A DNA stretch of 64,000 nucleotides. It comes from JAJTHB01 sp033763775 (GTDB lineage: Bacteria > Pseudomonadota > Alphaproteobacteria > Rickettsiales > SXRF01). The stretch is taken from positions 124,001-188,000 of the forward strand of contig JANRJW010000010.1 in the NCBI GenBank assembly GCA_033763775.1, in the 5' to 3' direction. Positions 50,537 through 58,009 of this stretch are shown one piece after another. Under the pieces are notes generated by a model. That model searched no databases. It was not told the DNA's origin and saw only the letters and a list, made by a program, of their open reading frames with translations. Each line of letters opens with the position of its first letter. Position 1 is the first letter of the stretch. Position numbers and translations under genes: made by a program.

Positions 50537-52366
50537 CTATGAAGCGGCAGTTTCAGCTGCTGGCGGTTCGGGTGGTTTTTCGGCGGCTTTGGCCTCGGCC
50601 TCGGCTTTTTTCTTGCGCGGGTCATAGGGTTCCTGCTGCGGAATCGGCAGGCGCGGCAGCAACCGCTTCATGAAAAACTTATCCTTGAAGTAGAAAATCT
50701 TTTTGGTGCGGATCGGCGGGTGCGATTCAATCAGGATAATCTGCTCATCGCGTGGCAGGGTAATCACCTCCTGCGGCAGCAGCAGGGCGCGCTGTACCTC
50801 CGAGGTGTTGACGGTGCGTGCCGCCGGGTTCAGGTCAAGGAATTTCGGTTTATTGTGCGAGTGCTGCTGCGCGGTTTTATTGCCGATCAGCTGGGAAATG
50901 AGGTTAGCGGTTTCCACGTTGTTTGCGGCGAAAGTGATACGGTAGTAGCTGTTGGAAAGGAAGCTGTTCATACCTGCTTCTTCATAGATGCCTTTAAGCT
51001 GCTGTGTATCTTGTGTGATGATGAACAGCTTCACGCGATACCCACGGAAATAGGCAATACCCACCTGAAATTGCGGCATTTCGCCAAGGCTGGGAAACTC
51101 GTCCATCATGAACAGCACGCCGTGCGGCTCGTCTTTTCCCGGCATTTTACGGGTCATGAAGTCGGTCGCTTGCTGGTAAAACACTTTCAGCAGCGGCTCG
51201 AGGCGCTGTAAGTTGTCGGGTGTGACGCCGCAGAACACGCTCATTTTCTTTTTCTTGAGCAGCTGCATGTCGAAATCGCTGCGGGCAGTGGTGGCATCAA
51301 TCAGCGGGTTTGCCCAGAGTTCGAGGCCGGAGTTGAGGGTGGAGATAACGCCGGAGCGCTCTTTATCCGCCTTCTGCAGGAAGGCGGCGATATTCATATA
51401 CGCGACCGGATGAATGCGTTTACCGATAGTATCAAGCACAACCGCAAGGTTATACACCACGTCATCCGAACGCATGGTGCGCACCACTTCGCCAAAGCTG
51501 TTGACCTTTTCCGGCACGGCGATGAGGTAAAGAATCACACCCAGCATGAGCGAGCGCGCTTCATTCTGCCAGAATTCCTGTTCGGGCAGGATGAGGTTGC
51601 AGATTTTCTGCACGTCATCGACCATCTGGCCGGGCTTTTCGGAAATCCAGTCCAGCGGGTTATAGCAATGAGAAACGCCGTCAGGATCCGCCGGGTTCCA
51701 GAGGAACACCTCCTGTCCGATTTTCGCACGGTAGCCGGAGGTGAGTTCATGGTTTTCCATTTTAATGTCATGGCACACCACCGATTCCTGCCAGAAGAGC
51801 AGGTTGGGAATCACAAACCCCACACCCTTGCCGGAGCCGGTCGGGGCAAAAAGCAGCACATGCTGAAAGTCATCAGCGATGAGATAGTTATTATGGCCGG
51901 TGCGCCCCAGCAGCAGACCTTTCTTGGCGCGCAGCTTGGCGGCGCGGATTTCTGCTTCGGTTGCCCAGTGTGCATCGCCATGCACGCTTTCTTTATATTT
52001 GAACGGTCGGAAATCCAGCAGCGGCGCGCGTATCAGGTATAAAAGAATCAGGCTGAAAGCCATGCCGCCCAGCGGCGGCGCAACAAATTTGAGCGTGTAT
52101 TCCTCAGGAAACGCTGCGCCCAGATGTTTGTTGGCGCTCCAGTAATCAAACACCGCGAACCAGTAATCAAGTAGCGGTTGATAATAGTCCGGCACAATTT
52201 GCGGATAAAATATTACATTGATGTATCCCTGACCATAATACATCAGAATCACTGCAATCACGCCTGCATAGACAGGCAGCACAAGTATCGCCAGAATGAT
52301 GGCAGTGATAATTACCGCGTTTGCGGCTTTACGCTTACTGTTGGTGGTTTGGTGATCGAGGGCCAT
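50537..52366 (-). CDS. virD4: Type IV coupling protein VirD4/TraG
   Basis: 609 residues. Two N-terminal membrane helices (about 16-40 and 90-115), then the coupling-protein ATPase with Walker A LLFAPTGSGKGVGFVIPNLL and Walker B LFMMDEFPSLGEMPQ. The C-terminal tail is Lys/Glu/Ala/Pro-rich (PRKKKAEAEAKAAEKPPEPP). It recruits substrates to the secretion channel. It is the last clear vir gene; a short TTCGGGC-type tandem lies between it and virB11. Confidence 0.94.
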   Translation of the reverse strand: MALDHQTTNSKRKAANAVIITAIILAILVLPVYAGVIAVILMYYGQGYINVIFYPQIVPDYYQPLLDYWFAVFDYWSANKHLGAAFPEEYTLKFVAPPLGGMAFSLILLYLIRAPLLDFRPFKYKESVHGDAHWATEAEIRAAKLRAKKGLLLGRTGHNNYLIADDFQHVLLFAPTGSGKGVGFVIPNLLFWQESVVCHDIKMENHELTSGYRAKIGQEVFLWNPADPDGVSHCYNPLDWISEKPGQMVDDVQKICNLILPEQEFWQNEARSLMLGVILYLIAVPEKVNSFGEVVRTMRSDDVVYNLAVVLDTIGKRIHPVAYMNIAAFLQKADKERSGVISTLNSGLELWANPLIDATTARSDFDMQLLKKKKMSVFCGVTPDNLQRLEPLLKVFYQQATDFMTRKMPGKDEPHGVLFMMDEFPSLGEMPQFQVGIAYFRGYRVKLFIITQDTQQLKGIYEEAGMNSFLSNSYYRITFAANNVETANLISQLIGNKTAQQHSHNKPKFLDLNPAARTVNTSEVQRALLLPQEVITLPRDEQIILIESHPPIRTKKIFYFKDKFFMKRLLPRLPIPQQEPYDPRKKKAEAEAKAAEKPPEPPAAETAAS

Positions 52367-52369
52367 AAG

Positions 52370-52403
52370 GTCGGGCTTCGGGCTTTGGGCTTCGGGCTTC
52401 GGG
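52370..52403. repeat. Tandem TTCGGGC repeat between virB11 and virD4
   Basis: GGGCTTCGGGCTTTGGGCTT followed by CGGGCTTCGGG is four to five copies of a 7-8 base unit in the 76-bp gap before virD4. Possibly a slippage product; no role evident. Confidence 0.7.
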
Positions 52404-52442
52404 TAAACAATTCCCTAGAGACTAAAGCATGTAGCCTAGAGC

Positions 52443-53432
52443 TTAAGTGCTTTCCTTAAAATAAATCTCTGACACGTAGCGCATGCCGCGCTTTCCGCGT
52501 TTGAGCTGGATAATAACATTGATCACATTCTCAACATAGCCTTTTATTTGCTCGCGGGTCACGCCAAGCCCGGCCTGCATGATCATGAGAATCAGCTGCT
52601 CAATCGCCAGCTCAGGCGTATCGGCATGCAATGTAGAGATGGAGCCGGGGTGGCCGGTATTGACGGCGCGTAGAAAAGAAAAAGCCTCCTTACCGCGAAG
52701 CTCGCCCAGCATCAACCGGTCAGGGCGCAGGCGCAGGCAGGCTTCAATCAAATCCTGCATGGTCACCTGCGCGCGCCCCTGGCCGCCTTTGGACGCAATC
52801 AGATGAACGCGGTTAGGAATATGTGGAATCATAATCTCGCGCGCATCTTCGCAGGTGATGAGGCGCTCGGTTGGCGGCACAACTTTCAAAGCAGCGTTCA
52901 GAAAGGTGGTTTTACCGGTGGAGGTGCCGCCGCTGATAATAATATTTTTCTTTGCCAGAATAGCTTCGCGGATAAAATCTTTCACTGCTCCGGCATTGAG
53001 TAACTCACGTAGTTTTTTATCGATGGCATTGGGCTCTTTACGAACGATCGTGTTTTGAAACGCCCCGATCGCTTCGTACTGATCCAGATCCAGATTCATG
53101 ATTGTCTGTTTGCGTATCGACATGGCGATAGTATTGGCTTCGCAGGCGGGGGGAAATACCACTTGAATACGGTAGCCATCCGGCAGAGTGGCCGAAAGCA
53201 GTGGCATTTCTTCGCTGATTTTCTGCTCAGTGGCCTGCGCAACCAGGCGTCCAAGCGATTTCAGGTGCGAGAGATCAAATTCCGGCACCTCATGGCGGGT
53301 CATATCGCCACCAATTTCCACCCACACTTCACCCGGCACGTTGATCGAAATTTCGCTCACATTTGGCTGATCAAAAAACTTCCTGAGTGGAATCAGGTAG
53401 GTTTCCAGCGCAGTAAATGAACCCGTAGCCAT
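52443..53432 (-). CDS. virB11: Type IV secretion ATPase VirB11
   Basis: 329 residues, hexameric traffic ATPase. N-terminal domain (LIPLRKFFDQPNVSEISINV), then Walker A IIISGGTSTGKTTFLNAALK, Walker B/Asp box region LRPDRLMLGELRGKEAFSFL, and His box NTGHPGSISTLHAD. The P-loop is intact, so this protein and VirD4 are the only apparently functional ATPases of the cluster. Two bases separate it from virB10. Confidence 0.95.
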   Translation of the reverse strand: MATGSFTALETYLIPLRKFFDQPNVSEISINVPGEVWVEIGGDMTRHEVPEFDLSHLKSLGRLVAQATEQKISEEMPLLSATLPDGYRIQVVFPPACEANTIAMSIRKQTIMNLDLDQYEAIGAFQNTIVRKEPNAIDKKLRELLNAGAVKDFIREAILAKKNIIISGGTSTGKTTFLNAALKVVPPTERLITCEDAREIMIPHIPNRVHLIASKGGQGRAQVTMQDLIEACLRLRPDRLMLGELRGKEAFSFLRAVNTGHPGSISTLHADTPELAIEQLILMIMQAGLGVTREQIKGYVENVINVIIQLKRGKRGMRYVSEIYFKEST

Positions 53433-53434
53433 AG

Positions 53435-54853
53435 CTATTGCACAAACACCGAGTTGCCACTATCGGAAGGAAACTCAAGGTCGCGATTCACAAATACATT
53501 CAGCCTCGTGCCCTGATCCACCGTGATGGTCGGTTTCGTGTTAATCAGCGCATCAACAATACGCTGTGACGCTGCGCCCATGGTGGCAACGCCGCCACGG
53601 ACAGCATCATTTCCGGCGGTGCTGGTGCTGGTTGTGCCGTTAGAACCGGTAGTGGTGGTGCTCTGCGTATCATCCACCGCATCGGCGGCAAGCCCAACGC
53701 CGATTGAAACCACGCTGGTCAGGAAAGCGCCAGTGAAGATCTCGGTGAACTTATTATCGGCAATACCCTCAACCCCCGCGCGACCAAGTGCATCCACGCC
53801 CGGCGAGTCGATTTCGATATCCAGACCATCCGGGCGAATGAGCCGTGTCCAGACAACTAGCACGCGCACTTGGCCGCGTGTGACTGAGGAATTGTATGTG
53901 CCAATCAGGCGGGATCCTTTGGGGATCATCACCTCACGGCCGGACTCCGCGTAGATATCGCGGCTGACAATCGCGCGCAGTGTCCCAGGCAGGTCGGTAT
54001 TAATCGCCGTTTCCATGATGGCGTCGATGATCTTGCCCTGTGCAATCGTGGTAGAAAGATTGGTCAGTTTGGTGGCGCGGCGCTTTTCAGCACGTGTTGC
54101 TTCGGTTGCATTACGCAGGAAAGCGGCATTGGGATCCCCCTGCGCCAGCGCCGTATCAGCAGCCTGTGCGCTCGCATTGGCGGCAGGCGGTGCAGCATTC
54201 AGCACCAGCATGTTGGAACGCAGGCGCGCCTGCTGATTCTGGTCGTTAATATTACTCGATCCACCTGGCACTATCGCATTAATATTTGGCGCCGAAGGAG
54301 GTGCGGCGTTGCGGGTTGGCGGCGGCGGCGGTGGTGGCGGCAGCGGGGTGGCAGATGCAGCGGTTGGCCGTGGTGGTGGCGGCGGTGGCGGCGGCGGTGG
54401 AGGCGGAGGGGGAGGGGGAGGCGGAGGTGGCGGAGGAGGTGGCGGTGGAGGCGGCGCACTCGGGGTGGCATTACCTGAGGCAATGCCAGGGGCTGCCGGT
54501 GCCGGTGCGATATCAACAGGAGCTGCAAGGTTGCTGGGGGCATTGGCAGCGATAACCGGCGGCGCGGCTGGTGGTGGGGCACTATCGCTGAAAAGATTAT
54601 ATATGGCGTAGCCGGCGATGGTGATCAAAATAAAACCAAACACAATCACCTTGCCGGGGCCTGATCCTCTCGAGGGGCCAGTGTGATCCATGGCCAGTGT
54701 TTCTTCATCTTCCTGCTGTAAGAAATCTTGACCATCTTGGAACGATTCCATCGCAGGTTGATCAGTATCGCGGCCGCGGGCGCTGTTTTGCTCGCTGGGG
54801 GTGTCGGTATTGGCTGCTGGAGTAAGTTTATTTGAATCGTCGTCTTGCGCCAT
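53435..54853 (-). CDS. virB10: Type IV secretion core protein VirB10 with long polyproline linker
   Basis: 472 residues. A short cytoplasmic N-terminus (~80), one membrane helix (VIVFGFILITIAGYAIYNLF), then a periplasmic linker with an uninterrupted run of about 30 prolines followed by a second run of eight, and the C-terminal VirB10/TrbI beta-barrel domain from ~300 (YAESGREVMIPKGSRLIGTY, RVLVVWTRLIRPDGLDIEID). It spans both membranes as part of the outer-membrane core complex. The linker is encoded by imperfect GGN-on-the-plus-strand codons, expected to vary in length. Confidence 0.95.
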   Translation of the reverse strand: MAQDDDSNKLTPAANTDTPSEQNSARGRDTDQPAMESFQDGQDFLQQEDEETLAMDHTGPSRGSGPGKVIVFGFILITIAGYAIYNLFSDSAPPPAAPPVIAANAPSNLAAPVDIAPAPAAPGIASGNATPSAPPPPPPPPPPPPPPPPPPPPPPPPPPPPRPTAASATPLPPPPPPPPTRNAAPPSAPNINAIVPGGSSNINDQNQQARLRSNMLVLNAAPPAANASAQAADTALAQGDPNAAFLRNATEATRAEKRRATKLTNLSTTIAQGKIIDAIMETAINTDLPGTLRAIVSRDIYAESGREVMIPKGSRLIGTYNSSVTRGQVRVLVVWTRLIRPDGLDIEIDSPGVDALGRAGVEGIADNKFTEIFTGAFLTSVVSIGVGLAADAVDDTQSTTTTGSNGTTSTSTAGNDAVRGGVATMGAASQRIVDALINTKPTITVDQGTRLNVFVNRDLEFPSDSGNSVFVQ

Positions 54854-54858
54854 AGCCG

Positions 54859-55629
54859 TTACCGTGGATTTAATACTTCGTTATAGACGTGCACACTGCC
54901 GCCGCTGTGTCGCAGGATAAATTCGCCTGCAATCTCTTCAACCATAAGCTCATTGCCGCGGGCGGTGTAGCTCACCTCACGCTCGGGCTGGCCGGGGCTT
55001 ACCACAAAAACGCGCGGGGTTTCCACTGTGGAGCGATAGGTAAAAAAGGTGGTCTGGCCGTCGTCATGCACTTTCACCGGTGCGATCTCGTCTGACCCGG
55101 TATAGGTATAATTATAGTTGAGGCTCGAGCGCGCAGTGGCGCTGTGATCGGGAAGAAATCCCTCCGGTGCCTTGGAAACATCATCGAGGAAAGCAGGCTT
55201 GGTGGAAGCCGATGGCTTGGCATCAGGATAGTGGAAGCGCACGACATAAACGGGTTTTTCTTCACTGTCTTCCGGCAACGATTTTAAATCAAAATGATAG
55301 GATCTGCGGTTGGTAATCACGGTCATGTTTGTCACCAGCCCATCGACCATCGGGCGAATGAAAAGGCGCTGACCCGATGGGATAATCTGCCACAGGCTAC
55401 GGTCGCCAACGGAGATGGTTTCAACTTCTTCATCACGCGCGAAAATCACACTGGTTTGAAAGCCAAAGCGGGTGGTCAGTGTGTAGATGTCCGACTCATC
55501 GTACGGAAGCACAACCATCCGCTCGTCGGAGGGCAGACTCGCGTCAGTTACGTCCGAACCATCTGCCAGTGCGTTATTACCGGGCAGGCTGATCACAAAA
55601 AAGAAGGCAGCGAGAAGAGCATGTATCAT
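54859..55629 (-). CDS. virB9: Type IV secretion core protein VirB9
   Basis: 256 residues with a signal peptide (LLAAFFFVISLPGNNALA-DG). The N-terminal domain has VEGFQTSVIF-like RFGFQTSVIFARDEEVETIS and SLWQIIPSGQRLFIRP; the C-terminal domain has the DDGQTTFFTYRS segment (VirB9 motif) and EIAGEFILRHSGGSVHVYN. Outer-membrane core subunit. Four-base overlap with virB8, five-base gap to virB10. Confidence 0.94.
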   Translation of the reverse strand: MIHALLAAFFFVISLPGNNALADGSDVTDASLPSDERMVVLPYDESDIYTLTTRFGFQTSVIFARDEEVETISVGDRSLWQIIPSGQRLFIRPMVDGLVTNMTVITNRRSYHFDLKSLPEDSEEKPVYVVRFHYPDAKPSASTKPAFLDDVSKAPEGFLPDHSATARSSLNYNYTYTGSDEIAPVKVHDDGQTTFFTYRSTVETPRVFVVSPGQPEREVSYTARGNELMVEEIAGEFILRHSGGSVHVYNEVLNPR

Positions 55630-56294
55630 CGCGGTAAAATTTCCTCGTCTGTACGGTAGGAAGTCACGCGGAACCCAAGCGGATTAAGGTAGCGTTCCTC
55701 CATGGTTAAAGCCATTTTGACGTATTCAAATCGAAGGGTAACGATACGGTGGAAATTAAACACACCGCTTTCATTTTTCTCTTCAATCAAAACCCGCGCC
55801 TGAATTGTCGAAGGGTTGAGGTAGGTAAAAGACCTGAATTTCACAGTTCGCTGACCGCTGGCGCCCAGCCTTGCGGTGTTACTGTTGGGGTTGTTGGGGT
55901 TCTGCTGGCTGATAAATTCCGGATAGACAGTGCCGCTTTCCGACATCACGCGCACTGTCTCATAATTGCGGGCGAGGTCGGTAAGGCTGTAGGTTTCGCG
56001 GGCACGGATATATTGCACGATGTAAAAATTATTCACTGCTTCATTGGCGGTCAGTTCAGTGGCTGTCAGTGGATCGACGGTTTGTACAATGCCGGTTTTC
56101 TGATCCACCTGAATTACAAACGGCTCAACAGTTTTAAGTGGGGTCAACGAAGCGATAACGAATGTAGTGGCCAGTGTGCTGGCCAGCGAGAGCAGGGTGA
56201 CAAGCACCAGCAGTTTGCGCTGCACGAGCACATACTGGTAGCGGTCTTTGTACCAGTTTTTGGTTTCTCGACTGTCCTGCGTGCTCTTATTCAT
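55626..56294 (-). CDS. virB8: Type IV secretion inner-membrane protein VirB8
   Basis: 222 residues. Short cytoplasmic N-terminus (NWYKDRYQYVLVQRKLLVLV), one membrane helix (LLVLVTLLSLASTLATTFVI) and a periplasmic NTF2-like domain (NEAVNNFYIVQYIRARETYS; FRSFTYLNPSTIQARVLIEE). Start ATG 56294 overlaps the stop of a possible 35-residue gene. Confidence 0.94.
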   Translation of the reverse strand: MNKSTQDSRETKNWYKDRYQYVLVQRKLLVLVTLLSLASTLATTFVIASLTPLKTVEPFVIQVDQKTGIVQTVDPLTATELTANEAVNNFYIVQYIRARETYSLTDLARNYETVRVMSESGTVYPEFISQQNPNNPNSNTARLGASGQRTVKFRSFTYLNPSTIQARVLIEEKNESGVFNFHRIVTLRFEYVKMALTMEERYLNPLGFRVTSYRTDEEILPR

Positions 56295-56398
56295 GCAAGC
56301 CTGTGCGGCGTTGGTGGTTGTAATGGCGGGTGAAAGGCATCTAAGGTCTTGACGTGACTATAGGTTGCATTCGTGAATAAAGTCTTAACCAGCATCAT
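56291..56398 (-). CDS. Possible small gene between virB6 and virB8 (VirB7 position)
   Basis: A 35-codon frame, MMLVKTLFTNATYSHVKTLD followed by AFHPPLQPPTPHRLA, starting 3 bp after the virB6 stop and ending in an ATGA overlap with virB8. Its position between virB6 and virB8 is where virB7 is expected. However, it has no signal peptide or cysteine, so it is not a lipoprotein of the usual VirB7 kind. It could be a very short T4SS accessory peptide or a chance frame. Confidence 0.3.
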   Translation of the reverse strand: MMLVKTLFTNATYSHVKTLDAFHPPLQPPTPHRLA

Positions 56399-56401
56399 GG
56401 C

Positions 56402-58009
56402 TCAGCTGCTTCCCGGGGTTTTACGCTGGGTTGCCATATCGCTCGATCCAGAGAGAATCCCCCGCACTGCGTTGCCAACAATACCCGATCCGCCGCTTTG
56501 TTCGCGTGTGCGCGAGGTGCCGGGCAGGCGGCTGCTCACTCCGGCAAGCCCGCTGAAACCCTGACCAAGTTTCGGTACGTATTGCGGGCCAGCAAGTTGC
56601 TGAGCAATCATGGGAGCCTGCCTTAGCAGCGCATCAAATGCATAGGAAATCATGATCAGCAGCATGAGATGGTAGATGATGTAAAATACCAAAGGCCCCA
56701 AGCCGTTCTGTACCGGGTTGCTCCCCACCAGCTCAGCGCCAACCGGCGGCGCAACATCGCTGATGCGGATCATGCTGTTAAGGTCTCTCACAGCGGAATC
56801 GGTGAGTCTTCCATCAGCAGTGCGCTTGAATGGATTAAAGCTAGGGTTTGCGCATCGCACGTTCGGGCCAATAAGCTTGCCAGGAGGCAATGAGTCGCCC
56901 GGGTTTCGGTAGCGAGTTTCAAGAATATACGGACACACACCGATAGATTCAGATTTCTGAGTCACGCTGACAAGGCTTGGCTTACCCAGATCAGCAAAGA
57001 TGACATTAGAAAGCTGATCAAAGAACCCGATGAAATTCAGCAGCGATAGAATCCACAGCGAAACAATAGCAAACACAATCAGTACCTGCATCGCAAAGGA
57101 AATCATGAATTTCAGCCAGGTTTCAAAAAACTGCAGGGTGCTTTTAAACAGCATCATGGAAAAGAAAATCGGGCTGAGTGTAATCAGAAACGTAATCGCG
57201 GTAATGCACAGCACAAATGATAGAAAGGCGCGGATAAGAATCAGAAAGATCGATAAGAGAAAGGAAAACATCAGCATCATGATCGGCCAGTAGATGGCGC
57301 CGAGCAGCAGGAAGAACCCAATGAGTTCCTGATTGTTGCTGATAAATTGATTATTGATAGCATCGTAGATAAGCTGATCCAGATACACATAGGCAGGCAC
57401 CACCCCTGAGACGCTCTGGGCATACTCTGGCAGCTTCATTTCTCTGAGCAGATCTGTCTCTTGAGAGCTGACGCTGCTTAATGTCCACCAGATGCTCTGA
57501 TTGGCGAAATCGATAAAAAAGACAAACAGCAGGTTCACGCCATAATTATAATTGCTGACAAATGCCCAGACGATGCCAACCTTAATCAGTCGCACAAACA
57601 CTTCTTTCGTGGTAATCTGCACCGTGCCGCTGAGTATTTGCACCCCGAAAAATGCCAGATAGATGGCGATAATCATCGCGACATATTTCTGCAATGTGAA
57701 TTGCAGACCGCAATAAACCCTGCCCATCACGTCGTTGATGATTTTGACGTAATTACATAAGACACTGCTGAAAATCCGGATGGTATTATCGTCGGAGCTT
57801 CTGGGGTTCACTTCGCTGCAGAAGCTGGCAGTTCTGCCTTCTGCAGTAGGATCATCAAACAATAGTTTGGTGCCATCCACGGGTTTACCATGATTATCGC
57901 AGCGCAGCAGCTCAAAAGGCTGGCTCTGTGCAAAAGCAACGGCGGGCAGTGTTAATGCCAGCATCAATATCAGCAGAAAAAAACCATGAATGGAGCGCAG
58001 GTGCGTCAT
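56402..58009 (-). CDS. virB6: Type IV secretion polytopic membrane protein VirB6
   Basis: 535 residues, longer than the ~300 of A. tumefaciens VirB6. An N-terminal signal-like helix (GFFLLILMLALTLPAVAFAQ), a periplasmic ~70 residues with cysteines, then five or more membrane helices (MIIAIYLAFFGVQIL, VGIVWAFVSNYNYGVNLLFV, IYWPIMMLMFSFLLSIFLIL, FMISFAMQVLIVFAIVSLWI, GLGPLVFYIIYHLMLLIMIS), and a hydrophilic C-terminus. The extended loops resemble the enlarged VirB6 proteins of Rickettsiales. Overlaps virB4 by 4 bp. Confidence 0.9.
   Translation of the reverse strand: MTHLRSIHGFFLLILMLALTLPAVAFAQSQPFELLRCDNHGKPVDGTKLLFDDPTAEGRTASFCSEVNPRSSDDNTIRIFSSVLCNYVKIINDVMGRVYCGLQFTLQKYVAMIIAIYLAFFGVQILSGTVQITTKEVFVRLIKVGIVWAFVSNYNYGVNLLFVFFIDFANQSIWWTLSSVSSQETDLLREMKLPEYAQSVSGVVPAYVYLDQLIYDAINNQFISNNQELIGFFLLLGAIYWPIMMLMFSFLLSIFLILIRAFLSFVLCITAITFLITLSPIFFSMMLFKSTLQFFETWLKFMISFAMQVLIVFAIVSLWILSLLNFIGFFDQLSNVIFADLGKPSLVSVTQKSESIGVCPYILETRYRNPGDSLPPGKLIGPNVRCANPSFNPFKRTADGRLTDSAVRDLNSMIRISDVAPPVGAELVGSNPVQNGLGPLVFYIIYHLMLLIMISYAFDALLRQAPMIAQQLAGPQYVPKLGQGFSGLAGVSSRLPGTSRTREQSGGSGIVGNAVRGILSGSSDMATQRKTPGSS

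Noticed and set aside
54300..54470. Repetitive DNA considered as a CRISPR or minisatellite
   Set aside because: The repeats are codon-periodic and encode the VirB10 linker; there are no spacers.
54309..54611. Poly-Gly frame on the plus strand
   Set aside because: It is the complement of the VirB10 polyproline codons, not a gene.
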